Assembly: GCA_028283655.1 (NCBI GenBank)
Contig: JAPWKE010000003.1
Coordinates: 992,001 to 1,056,000, forward strand
DNA from: Acidobacteriaceae bacterium
GTDB taxonomy: Bacteria; Acidobacteriota; Terriglobia; Terriglobales; Acidobacteriaceae
Direction: 5' to 3'
DNA: 64,000 nucleotides
Made by a program: the position numbers and the translations under genes. Each line of letters opens with the position of its first letter. Position 1 is the first letter of the stretch. This document shows positions 42,531 to 50,708 of this stretch, one piece after another. The notes under the pieces were generated by a model that saw only the letters and a list, made by a program, of their open reading frames with translations, was not told the origin of the DNA and did no database searches.

Positions 42531-44617
42531 TGGCTCAGGGTGGTATAGAGAAGAAGAACTGGAGCGCGTTATTGCTACCAGTCATCACGATCAGCATCGT
42601 GTTTGTGATGCTGATCCCTATTCCAGCGATGGTGCTGGATATGCTGCTGGCTGTTTCGATCTCTGCCTCGGTACTGGTGTTTCTGACAGCGATACGGATT
42701 CGTAAAGCCGTTGATCTTAGCGTGTTTCCTACGTTGTTGTTGCTGCTTACGCTTTTCCGTCTGGCGTTGAACCTGGCTTCGAGCCGAAGAATTTTGCTGC
42801 ACGGCCACGAAGGGACGGGTGCGGCTGGTTCTGTCATTGAAGCCTTCGGACAGTTTGTTGTTGGCGGCAACTACGTCGTTGGCTTTGTTCTCTTTCTGGC
42901 GCTTACGGCGATTCAGTTTCTTGTGATCAGCCATGGCGCTGTGCGTACGGCCGAAGTAACGGCGCGCTTCACGCTCGATGCTTTGCCGGGCAAACAGATG
43001 GCGATTGATGCCGACATGAACGCCGGGCTGATTGATGAGCAGGGCGCAAGAAAGCGGCGTGAAGCCATCGCTCGCGAGGCGGAGTTCTACGGTGCAATGG
43101 ATGGAGCCGCCCGCTTCTCGCAACGTGATGCGATGGCAACCATCCTGATCACGGCGATCAACATCATCGCAGGCTTGCTGATCGGCGTCTTCCAGCAGGG
43201 CGTGGATTTGATGACTGCGGTCAAAACGTACACGATCCTTACGGTTGGCGATGGACTTGTCACGATGGTGCCGAGCCTGCTGGTATCGATTGCCGGTGGG
43301 CTGATCCTGACTCGTGCCGCATCAAGCGGCAAGTTGGACAGCGACCTTGGCGCACAGCTTTTTCGCAGACGTACAACCATTTGGATCGCCTGTGGTGTGA
43401 TGTGCGCCCTGGCGTTAGTTCCTGGACTACCAAAGCTTGCGTTCCTCATCATGGCCGCGGCGTTGGCAATGTTCGCGCGGACGTTACCTGCAGAGTCTGC
43501 CACCGAGGCCGTGGAAGAAGTGACGGTGACGAAAGGCAAGCAGGAAGCAGAGGCCACAGCGAAAGCGGGACCTGATGAGCTGGGTTCACTGTTGCGCATG
43601 GATGAGCTGACGCTGGAGATTGGCTTTCAACTGATTCCGTTGGTTGACGAGAAGATGGGCGGCCAGATGTTGAATCGTGTGCGTGCTCTTCGCCGACATC
43701 TGGCTACGGAACTGGGATTCATTGTGCCCGCTGTGCACATCACAGACAACCTGCGGCTAAAGCCGCGTGAGTATGTGATCTCTCTACGTGGGACAGAGAT
43801 TGCTCGCTGGAGCACGGAGGGAGCCTGTCTGCTCGCCGTGAACGCTAATCCGAACGCTCGTGCGTTGCCTGGGGTCGAGACGGTAGAGCCTGCCTTTGGT
43901 GTGAAAGCTCGATGGATTCAACCGGGGCTGGAGGATCAGGCTTTGGCGTCGGGCTACTCGGTCGTGGACCAGGTGACCGTGATTGCAACGCATCTTGGAG
44001 AGCTGATCAAACGGCATTCGCATGAACTGCTGGGCCGGAATGAAACGAAACGTTTGCTGGACAGCATGAATGATTCGCATCCGAAGCTGGTGGAAGAACT
44101 TGTTCCCAAGCTGATGACGATGGGTGAAGTGCAAAAAGTGCTGCAGCAACTGCTGCGTGAAGGTGTTTCGATCCGCGATCTTGGAACGATTCTCGAGACG
44201 TTGGTGGAAGCCGCGCATGTGTCGAAGAGCGTGGTGCACCTGGTGGAGGGCTGTCGTCAGGCGCTCGGACGTGGGCTTGTTCGCAAGCTGCTGGATGGCG
44301 ATGGTGGACTTCGCGTGATGGTGATGCAACCGCAGTTGGAGCAGGAGATCGTGGGCACGTTTGATCCTGCCGCGGCACAGCGAATGTTAGGCGCACAGAA
44401 CGGTGGCGCGGGGGATGGGTTGAAGCGGCTGGTTGAATCTGTGAAATCACTAACCGCTTCGGGTGAGAGTTCGGCACTTCCCGTGCTCTTGTGTCCATCA
44501 CCGGCACGTTACCACCTGCGTCGGTGGCTGGAGCCTGTCTTGCCGAAGGTGACCGTGCTGTCCTCGCAGGAAATTCCACCAGACATAAAGGTGCGAAGCC
44601 TCGGAGCGTTGGGTTAG
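42530..44617 (+). CDS. flhA: Flagellar export gate protein FlhA
   Basis: The 695-residue protein has eight N-terminal membrane helices with LAVSISASVLVFLTAIRIRK and the FHIPEP-type segment KQMAIDADMNAGLIDEQGARKRR near residue 150, plus a large cytoplasmic domain (about 350-695) that docks export chaperones. The GTG start at 42530 overlaps the flhB stop. It is essential for type III export, and its length and order are normal. Confidence 0.96.
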   Translation: MAQGGIEKKNWSALLLPVITISIVFVMLIPIPAMVLDMLLAVSISASVLVFLTAIRIRKAVDLSVFPTLLLLLTLFRLALNLASSRRILLHGHEGTGAAGSVIEAFGQFVVGGNYVVGFVLFLALTAIQFLVISHGAVRTAEVTARFTLDALPGKQMAIDADMNAGLIDEQGARKRREAIAREAEFYGAMDGAARFSQRDAMATILITAINIIAGLLIGVFQQGVDLMTAVKTYTILTVGDGLVTMVPSLLVSIAGGLILTRAASSGKLDSDLGAQLFRRRTTIWIACGVMCALALVPGLPKLAFLIMAAALAMFARTLPAESATEAVEEVTVTKGKQEAEATAKAGPDELGSLLRMDELTLEIGFQLIPLVDEKMGGQMLNRVRALRRHLATELGFIVPAVHITDNLRLKPREYVISLRGTEIARWSTEGACLLAVNANPNARALPGVETVEPAFGVKARWIQPGLEDQALASGYSVVDQVTVIATHLGELIKRHSHELLGRNETKRLLDSMNDSHPKLVEELVPKLMTMGEVQKVLQQLLREGVSIRDLGTILETLVEAAHVSKSVVHLVEGCRQALGRGLVRKLLDGDGGLRVMVMQPQLEQEIVGTFDPAAAQRMLGAQNGGAGDGLKRLVESVKSLTASGESSALPVLLCPSPARYHLRRWLEPVLPKVTVLSSQEIPPDIKVRSLGALG

Positions 44618-44666
44618 AGGTCGTTAAGAGAAGTGCTTGCCGCAGATGGAGATGAAGGAGATGGGG

Positions 44667-45527
44667 ATGAGAGAGAGCATACGGGATGGCCAGGGGAACG
44701 GGTTCGCAGGTCTGCCGATAGACATTGCCAACTATGGCTATGCGGCGACAGTGCCAGTCGTGCTGAACCAGCAGCCTGCTGCTTCGCTGGAGGCTGAGAG
44801 TGCGGAGCGTGATCGGCTGCTGCTGGAGCATTTGCCTACAGTCCGCTATATCGCGCGCCGTATTCATGAGCGTTTGCCGCAGCATGTGGAGCTCGATGAT
44901 CTGGTGTCTGCAGGGGTCGTCGGGTTGATCGACGCGTTTGGCAAGTTCGATCACACAAAGAAGGTGCAGTTCAAGAGTTACGCTCAGTTTCGTATCCGCG
45001 GGGCCATCCTTGATTCGTTGCGGATGTTGGATTGGAGCCCGCGCGAGTTGCGGCGTAAGGGCCGTGCCGTGGAAGAGGCTATCCGTACAGCGACGCAACG
45101 GCTGGGGCGCGCGCCGAAGGAAGAAGAGGTTGCTGCGCAGATGAGCGTGACGCTTGAGGTCTATCAGCAGCTTCTTGGCGACCTGAAAGGGCTGGAGATC
45201 GGCAGTTTGCATGTTGAGCGAACGGAAGATTCTGGCGATGAAGAGCTGGCTTACATCCCCGGTGATCCGGAAGAGGATCCTCTCTTCCGTTGCATGAAGA
45301 GTGAGATGCGCCAGCGTCTTGCGGACGCGATCGATGACCTGCCGGAGAAGGAGCGCATGGTTCTGACGCTCTATTACTTTGAGGAGCTGACGATGAAGGA
45401 GATTGGCCTGACGCTGGGTGTCGTCGAGTCACGCATCTCGCAGATTCACTCTTCGGCGGTGGTGCGGCTGCGAACCGCTCTGGGAGCTGCGTCTACGAGC
45501 AAGCTGGTCGTTGCAAAGAAGCGATAA
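44667..45527 (+). CDS. fliA: Flagellar sigma factor FliA (sigma-28)
   Basis: The 286-residue sigma factor should transcribe late genes (flagellin, chemotaxis) and be held by FlgM until the hook is complete. It has region 2 (PQHVELDDLVSAGVVGLIDA; VQFKSYAQFRIRGAILDSLR), region 3 (RRKGRAVEEAIR) and region 4 (EKERMVLTLYYFEELTMKEIG). I chose ATG 44667, since AAGGAG is 6 nt upstream; earlier in-frame starts reach TTG 44637. A clear flgM lies downstream at 52253. Confidence 0.92.
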   Translation: MRESIRDGQGNGFAGLPIDIANYGYAATVPVVLNQQPAASLEAESAERDRLLLEHLPTVRYIARRIHERLPQHVELDDLVSAGVVGLIDAFGKFDHTKKVQFKSYAQFRIRGAILDSLRMLDWSPRELRRKGRAVEEAIRTATQRLGRAPKEEEVAAQMSVTLEVYQQLLGDLKGLEIGSLHVERTEDSGDEELAYIPGDPEEDPLFRCMKSEMRQRLADAIDDLPEKERMVLTLYYFEELTMKEIGLTLGVVESRISQIHSSAVVRLRTALGAASTSKLVVAKKR

Positions 45528-45536
45528 GAGGAACGT

Positions 45537-46526
45537 ATGGAGAGTATGGACGGGCGTGCCAGGCCGGAAGAGGTGAGCGCGGAGGTGGTGCAAGCCGCTC
45601 CTTATAACTTTGCGCGTTCCGGGCAGATTTCGAACGATCAGATGCGGGCCATTGCGATGGTCAACGATGGCATTGCGCGCAACCTTACGCATACGCTTGG
45701 AGCCTGGTTGCGATCGCAGGTGCAAGTGGCTCTCGCGGCAACAGAGCAGATGACATATGCGGAGTACCTGGAGTCATTGCCTGAGCCATCGTACATTTGC
45801 TTGCTTCGACTTGAACCGCTGGGTGGCGTTGGGCTGTTGGAGCTGGAGTTGCCGCTGGCGTTGTCGATGATTGATGTCCTGATGGGGGGCAAAGGGTCGA
45901 CGGAGCAAGCGAGAGATGTCACGGATATTGAAGAGGCCATACTTGGCTCGGTACTTTCGGTGGTGATGCGGGAGTTGAACGGTGCCTGGGAAACGGTTGG
46001 ATTACGTTTTGCTTCAGAGAAAAGAGAGTCTGCGGCTCATATCTCGCGCTTGATGCAGGCTAGTGAGCGGATGTTGCTGATCTCCTTTGACGTCCAGTTG
46101 CAGGAGACTACGGCGCGGCTAAAGCTTTGTCTGCCGACCGTGGTGCTGAATACGATTCACCGCCGCTTGATGGCTGTTCGGGAGCAGCCACGCAGAAACT
46201 TTGAGGCAAGCGGAGCTCGCGTCACGGAGTTACTGGGCAAGGCACAGCTTCGAGCTGTGTTGCAGTTGCCTCCAACGAAGATAGCTTCTTCGGAGTTGCG
46301 CAACCTGAAGCCTGGGTATGTGCTGCGCTTCGACCTCCCACGGTTTACGGCGGCAGAGTTTGTGCTTGGAGGATTGAAGCTGTCGAACGCCGTTCCTGTC
46401 GGACGTGGCGAGCATCGTGGGGCGTTTCTACAGACCGCGACAGCGATGACGAAGCAAGAAGCAGAGAGTGAGATCGAAGTGGTGCAGGAACTGCCGGCAA
46501 GTGTGCAAGAAGGGGGCGCAGCATGA
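45537..46526 (+). CDS. fliM: Flagellar motor switch protein FliM
   Basis: The 329-residue C-ring protein has the middle CheC-like domain (LTHTLGAWLRSQVQVAL; SMIDVLMGGKG near 118) and C-terminal SpoA domain (EASGARVTELLGKAQLRAVLQLPP). The N-terminal EIDALL-type peptide that binds phosphorylated CheY is not visible; residues 1-35 read EEVSAEVVQAAPYNFARSGQ. The gene is 9 nt after fliA, outside the usual fliLMN order, and overlaps fliN by ATGA. Confidence 0.92.
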   Translation: MESMDGRARPEEVSAEVVQAAPYNFARSGQISNDQMRAIAMVNDGIARNLTHTLGAWLRSQVQVALAATEQMTYAEYLESLPEPSYICLLRLEPLGGVGLLELELPLALSMIDVLMGGKGSTEQARDVTDIEEAILGSVLSVVMRELNGAWETVGLRFASEKRESAAHISRLMQASERMLLISFDVQLQETTARLKLCLPTVVLNTIHRRLMAVREQPRRNFEASGARVTELLGKAQLRAVLQLPPTKIASSELRNLKPGYVLRFDLPRFTAAEFVLGGLKLSNAVPVGRGEHRGAFLQTATAMTKQEAESEIEVVQELPASVQEGGAA

Positions 46527-46798
46527 AGGATGAATTGGACGAATCGCTAGATGTGATGCTCGACATGGATGTTGAGGCATCGTTGCAGTTTGGGTCTTCA
46601 GAGATGAGTTTGCGTGAGGTGTTGGCCTTGGGCCCGGGAGATGTAGTGGAGCTGGATCGCCATGTTGCTGCGCCGGTGGATCTGGTCATTAGCGAACGTA
46701 TTGTGGCTCGTGGCGAGGTTGTGGTGGTGAAGGGGAACTTTGCCTTGCGTGTCACCGAAGTGCTTGCGCCACAGCTTCGGCTGGAGCGTGCGCAGTGA
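46523..46798 (+). CDS. fliN: Flagellar motor switch protein FliN (second copy)
   Basis: The 91-residue protein has the typical FliN sequence, with an acidic N-terminus (DELDESLDVMLDMDVEASLQ) and SpoA core SLREVLALGPGDVVELDRHV near residue 33, then PVDLVISERIVARGEVVVVK. It matches the motor FliN better than the protein at 38803. Its start overlaps the fliM stop, and its stop overlaps the next gene. Both FliN-like proteins could enter one C-ring. Confidence 0.92.
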   Translation: MKDELDESLDVMLDMDVEASLQFGSSEMSLREVLALGPGDVVELDRHVAAPVDLVISERIVARGEVVVVKGNFALRVTEVLAPQLRLERAQ

Positions 46799-47793
46799 GG
46801 ATGCCGGGGATGCGTTTGGGGGCCGCGAATGCAGAGAAGGCAATGGTTCCTCAGTTTGCGGACGAGTTGTTTGCTGAGGATGTGTGGAAGGCCTCCTGGT
46901 CGCCTTCTTCAGCAGCTCTAACGGTAGAACCTGTGGTGGCAGCTGGATTGCTTGCCGAAAGTGCTCGCGTCGTCTGCGGCCAAGAGGGATGCGCTTCTCG
47001 AAGTTCGTTCTGGAAGAAGAGCGGCAGGCCTGTGTTTGATGGCCGCTGGGTTTGTAGCAGTAGCTGCGCGAAACATCTTGTTGGAGAGATTGTGCGCAGG
47101 CAGAATCGAACTGCCAAGGCTCTTGAGGAGACGGGCACGCACAGGCATCGGATTCCTCTGGGGCTGCTGCTGGTGGATCTACAGCTAGTGACGCCGCTGC
47201 AGTTGCAGTGTGCGTTGGAGGCACAGCGTGCGGCTGGACGCGGTTTGATCGGCGACTGGTTGATGGATATATGCGGGGTCTCGCCGGAGAAGATTACGAA
47301 GGCGGTAGCGGCTCAGTGGAACCGGCCCGTCCTGTCGAACGTTAGCCTCACGGCAGAGAGCATGGCGCTGACTATGCCTGCGGTATTGCGGCAGGAAGCT
47401 CGAATGGCTCCGTTGCGACTGGCTGGTGGAAAGATTCTGTATGCGGCCTTCGCTGGTGCGGTGGACTACGCGGCATCTGTCGCATTGGAGCGCATGAACG
47501 GAGTTCGAGTTGAGTGTGGCTTGCTGTCGCAGATAGAGTTTTCACAGACTGAGGTGAGGCTGGATGCTGCAGATTCTGTGGAGTGCCGAGAGCTGACGTT
47601 TGAAGACTCCACTGATCTGGTCGAGCGAGTTGTAAAGGTTCTATTTCAGACTCAGCCTGTCGCATCGAAGTTGGTTCCAGTGCATGGCAAGTGGTGGCTG
47701 CGGATGTGGCTTGAGCGCCAGGCGTGGGGAGCGCGAGGGCCGATGCCGAAGAGCCCTGAAGATGTGCTGGATGTTGTGTTTCGTTCTACCTAG
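46795..47793 (+). CDS. Cys-motif plus MshEN-like domain protein in the motor operon
   Basis: I do not recognise a named family. The 332-residue protein starts at GTG 46795, overlapping the fliN stop. Four cysteines, C61, C66 (CGQEGC) and C87, C91 (CSSSC), could bind zinc. Residues about 118-175 match the MshEN/GspE N-terminal pattern (RIPLGLLLVDLQLVTPLQLQ), known in other proteins to bind cyclic di-GMP. No ATPase domain follows, and the C-terminal half has no recognised fold. As last gene of a C-ring operon it may couple a signal to the motor or to export; this is inference. Confidence 0.7.
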   Translation: MRMPGMRLGAANAEKAMVPQFADELFAEDVWKASWSPSSAALTVEPVVAAGLLAESARVVCGQEGCASRSSFWKKSGRPVFDGRWVCSSSCAKHLVGEIVRRQNRTAKALEETGTHRHRIPLGLLLVDLQLVTPLQLQCALEAQRAAGRGLIGDWLMDICGVSPEKITKAVAAQWNRPVLSNVSLTAESMALTMPAVLRQEARMAPLRLAGGKILYAAFAGAVDYAASVALERMNGVRVECGLLSQIEFSQTEVRLDAADSVECRELTFEDSTDLVERVVKVLFQTQPVASKLVPVHGKWWLRMWLERQAWGARGPMPKSPEDVLDVVFRST

Positions 47794-47810
47794 CTGAAGA
47801 GGTGCGTGAG

Positions 47811-47851
47811 AGGAGAAGTCATAAGGAAGTTCTTATGGCTTCTCCTTTTTC
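47811..47851 (+). terminator. Terminator after the fliL-to-MshEN operon
   Basis: AGGAGAAGTCATAAG (47811-47825) pairs with CTTATGGCTTCTCCT (47832-47846), 15 pairs including one T-G, around GAAGTT and followed by TTTTT. Confidence 0.88.
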
Positions 47852-47885
47852 CGCTTAAGGCGTTCTTAGCTGAGGCTTTGAGGTT

Positions 47886-47901
47886 TGGCTTGAGTCTTGC
47901 A
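47886..47901 (+). promoter_or_regulatory. Predicted sigma-54 promoter of the flgF operon
   Basis: TGGCTTGAGTCTTGCA has TGGC and TTGCA at the -24/-12 spacing. The expected transcription start is 47912, 2 nt before the flgF ATG, exactly the geometry seen at fliL. Confidence 0.75.
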
Positions 47902-47913
47902 TAAAAACAGGAC

Positions 47914-48666
47914 ATGGATAGCGGACTCTATTCGGCGTATACGGCTTTGAGAACTCGCACGGAAGCGCTGGATCTTGCGGCGAACAATCTGGCGAATACG
48001 AGCACTGCAGGCTTTCATGCCGGGCGTGCGTCGTTTCAAGGTGTGTTGGCGGAAGCCTCAGACGCTATGGGATCGCAGGTCGGTACGGCGGTGAATAGCC
48101 AGACGCTGCTGATGGGGCACCATGTGAGCGAGGTGCAGGGTGTGATTGCTCCAACGGGCAATCCTCTGGATGTGGCGATCAAGGGCACGGGGTACTTCAC
48201 GGTAAAGACGGCGCAGGGAACACGCTACACGCGCGATGGTCAGTTTCAGATCGATGGCAAGGGTGTGCTGACCACCAAGCAGGGTGACGCTGTTCTGAAC
48301 GCACAGGGTTCCGTAATTACTGTGCCGTCGGGAGATGTGCGCATCGCTGCGGATGGGGCTGTATCCGTCGCGACGCAGGATGGCAGTGCGGTTGTGGGCC
48401 AGATCGGAGTGATGGATCTTGGCTCCGGCGGAGCGGTGGAAGCCGAGAGTGCTGGGATGTATCGCGCGGCGGATGGGGTCACTCCCAAAGTTGCCGTGGA
48501 TACCACGTTGCAACAGGGCGCGGTGGAAGGTGCGAACCAGAATGCCGTGCAGGGGACGGTTCAACTGCTCACGATTCAACGGCAGGCAGAGATGATGCAG
48601 CGCTCGTTGAGCGTGTTCTACAACGACTTCGATAAGACGGCCAGTGAAGAGCTGGCACGTGTGTAA
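47914..48666 (+). CDS. flgF: Flagellar rod protein FlgF
   Basis: The 250-residue proximal-rod protein has the N-terminal axial motif DLAANNLANTSTAGFH near residue 21, NPLDVAIKGTGYFTVKTAQG near 84, and the C-terminal AEMMQRSLSVFYNDFDK. It starts 14 nt after the -12 C of a sigma-54 element with no room for a ribosome site. flgG follows after 24 nt with its own GGAGCAGG. The short length fits FlgF. Confidence 0.92.
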   Translation: MDSGLYSAYTALRTRTEALDLAANNLANTSTAGFHAGRASFQGVLAEASDAMGSQVGTAVNSQTLLMGHHVSEVQGVIAPTGNPLDVAIKGTGYFTVKTAQGTRYTRDGQFQIDGKGVLTTKQGDAVLNAQGSVITVPSGDVRIAADGAVSVATQDGSAVVGQIGVMDLGSGGAVEAESAGMYRAADGVTPKVAVDTTLQQGAVEGANQNAVQGTVQLLTIQRQAEMMQRSLSVFYNDFDKTASEELARV

Positions 48667-48690
48667 CGCCACGCGAGACAAGGAGCAGGA

Positions 48691-49479
48691 ATGATCAGGG
48701 CACTTTACACTGCGGCAAGCGGCATGAACGCGCAACAACAGAACCTGGATACCGTTGCCAACAATCTGGCGAACTCTGCGACTGCTGGTTTTCGTAAACG
48801 GCGCATGGAGTTTCAGGACATGATCTACCAGAATCTTGTCACTCCTGGCGCAGCCTCCAGCACGTCTACGGCTTCGGCCGGCTTGCAGATCGGTCTCGGA
48901 ACACGGACGGCTGCTTCCGAGGTGATTCAGACGCAAGGCAGCCTGACGCAGACGGACAATACGCTGGATGTAGCGATCCAGGGCGCTGGTTTTTTTCAAG
49001 TAACGATGCCTGATGGAACGACGGCGTACACGCGTGCAGGCAGCTTTCATTTGAACAACCAGGGCACCATTGTCACGGCGGATGGCAACCCTGTGACGCC
49101 GTCGATCACCGTTCCTTCGAACGCGACGAGCGTGTCGATCTCACAATATGGCATGGTCTCCGCCGTGCTGCCTGGGCAGACGTCGTCGACGCAGCTTGGC
49201 CAGATTACGCTGGCGACCTTTACCAACTCTGGTGGGTTGAGCGCGTTGGGAAGCAATCTGTTTCAGCAGACGTCGGCTTCCGGCAATGCGATTACGGATG
49301 TGCCCGGTGGATCGACTGGGCTTGGAACGTTGCAGCAGGGATATCTGGAGAACTCGAACGTCGATGTGACGGAAGAGTTTGTGCAGATGATTGTGGCGCA
49401 GCGCGCGTATGAGTCGAACAGCAAGGTGATTCATGTCGCGGACGATATGTACCAGCAGATCAACGGTCTGGTGCGCTAA
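48691..49479 (+). CDS. flgG: Flagellar distal rod protein FlgG
   Basis: The 262-residue protein has the FlgG signatures ALYTAASGMNAQQQNLDTVA, NNLANSATAGFRKRRMEFQD, and the C-terminal SNVDVTEEFVQMIVAQRAYE followed by SNSKVIHVADDMYQQINGLVR in pieces. It builds the distal rod that crosses the P and L rings. Its stop overlaps the flgA ATG (TAATG). The length is exact for the family. Confidence 0.96.
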   Translation: MIRALYTAASGMNAQQQNLDTVANNLANSATAGFRKRRMEFQDMIYQNLVTPGAASSTSTASAGLQIGLGTRTAASEVIQTQGSLTQTDNTLDVAIQGAGFFQVTMPDGTTAYTRAGSFHLNNQGTIVTADGNPVTPSITVPSNATSVSISQYGMVSAVLPGQTSSTQLGQITLATFTNSGGLSALGSNLFQQTSASGNAITDVPGGSTGLGTLQQGYLENSNVDVTEEFVQMIVAQRAYESNSKVIHVADDMYQQINGLVR

Positions 49480-49979
49480 TGCGACGCTTCGTATTGCTTG
49501 CTTCCTTTAGTGTTGCGATGCCGATGCTGGCGCTGCCTTTGCCCGGCGTGGGATGCGCGCCGACGGCAGAAGCTGCTGTGGCGCGGTTGCTGGACTCTGG
49601 CGTTGTCACCGATTCTTTACAACGCGAAGGGTTTCGGGTCGAGGCGGTCCGTGTAGACCCTCTTCGTGAGAAGGCGTACGCCATGGTGTCGAGCTGCGCG
49701 GAACGAGCAAAGCCGATGGTGGCGGTGTTACTGCCGGGCAGAACGTTTTCCCGAATGCGCGAGCAGAAGACGCCGCTGGTTCATGCAGGCGATGTAGTTG
49801 AGCTATCCGCTGGTGGAAGCGATTCGCAGGTTCGTTTGCAGGGACGCGCTGAGAGCGCAGGTGTTGCGGGCCAAGAGATTGTTGTGCGACTTAGTGGCTC
49901 ATTGATGGGCGATTCGGGAGTTGGAGCACGGCTGCGTTGCCGGGTTGTGAGCGCAGGTGTAGTAGAGGTGTTGCGATGA
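49479..49979 (+). CDS. flgA: Flagellar P-ring chaperone FlgA (short)
   Basis: The 166-residue protein has a signal peptide (FVLLASFSVAMPMLALPLPG) and a C-terminal SAF domain (VHAGDVVELSAGG, then VRLSGSLMGDSGVGARLRCR and VVEV). FlgA usually has about 220 residues, so part of the N-terminal linker is missing. It assists FlgI assembly in the periplasm. Its stop overlaps the flgH ATG. Confidence 0.87.
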   Translation: MRRFVLLASFSVAMPMLALPLPGVGCAPTAEAAVARLLDSGVVTDSLQREGFRVEAVRVDPLREKAYAMVSSCAERAKPMVAVLLPGRTFSRMREQKTPLVHAGDVVELSAGGSDSQVRLQGRAESAGVAGQEIVVRLSGSLMGDSGVGARLRCRVVSAGVVEVLR

Positions 49980-50701
49980 GTCGTGTGGCCGTGAAGTTCC
50001 ATGCCTGGAGTGCGTTGCTATTGCTCTTGCTGGGTGCGATGGCTTTGCGTGCGGAGGTAAAGAAGTCGCCATCGAAGAGCTCGAACCTTGCCAGCAACAC
50101 GTTGCAGGAGTATCTGCTGCGGGTGCGAGCGGAGAGTGCGAGTGAGCGCCCCGCGTCAGGATCGATTTGGTCGGATAGTGGTCGGTTGACACGCATGAGC
50201 GCGGACCCAAGAGCCAGTCGCCCGCATGACCTGATTTCAGTCGTCGTCAACGAAAATCTATCGGCGACGACGGACGGCACGGTGAAGAACTCACGCTCTT
50301 CGAGTGCAAACTCGGGCATAAGCGGGTTAATAGGCAAGCTTCACGCCGGGAACGCCCTGCAAAACCTCGTGACGCAAAACTCCTCTGCGGCGTTGAACGC
50401 AGCAGGCGACAGTGAGACAAGTTCGAGTTTGAATACGACGCTTGGTGGTGAGGTTGTCGAGGTGTTGCCGAACGGAATGCTGGTGATAGAAGCCGCGCGG
50501 CAGGTCGAGTTCAACCAGCAGACACAGACGATTCTGCTGCGGGGGCTTGTTCGCCCAGAAGATATTTCGCAAAGCAATCAGGTGCTGTCCACGGCGATCT
50601 CGAGCCTGGAGCTTGAGGTGAAGGGCAAGGGCATCATCAACGACTACACGCACAGGCAGAACGCTCTGGTGCGCTTTATTGAAAAGCTGCTGGTGTTTTA
50701 G
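49976..50701 (+). CDS. flgH: Flagellar L-ring protein FlgH without lipobox
   Basis: The 241-residue protein has a signal-like core (ALLLLLLGAMALRA) and the FlgH signature RPHDLISVVVNENLSATTDG near residue 80, then EVLPNGMLVIEA and QTQTILLRGLVRPEDI. The L-ring sits in the outer membrane and FlgH is normally an N-terminally lipidated protein. Here the segment after the core has no cysteine, so lipid attachment is not expected. flgI follows 7 nt on. Confidence 0.93.
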   Translation: MSRVAVKFHAWSALLLLLLGAMALRAEVKKSPSKSSNLASNTLQEYLLRVRAESASERPASGSIWSDSGRLTRMSADPRASRPHDLISVVVNENLSATTDGTVKNSRSSSANSGISGLIGKLHAGNALQNLVTQNSSAALNAAGDSETSSSLNTTLGGEVVEVLPNGMLVIEAARQVEFNQQTQTILLRGLVRPEDISQSNQVLSTAISSLELEVKGKGIINDYTHRQNALVRFIEKLLVF

Positions 50702-50708
50702 GAGAGCC

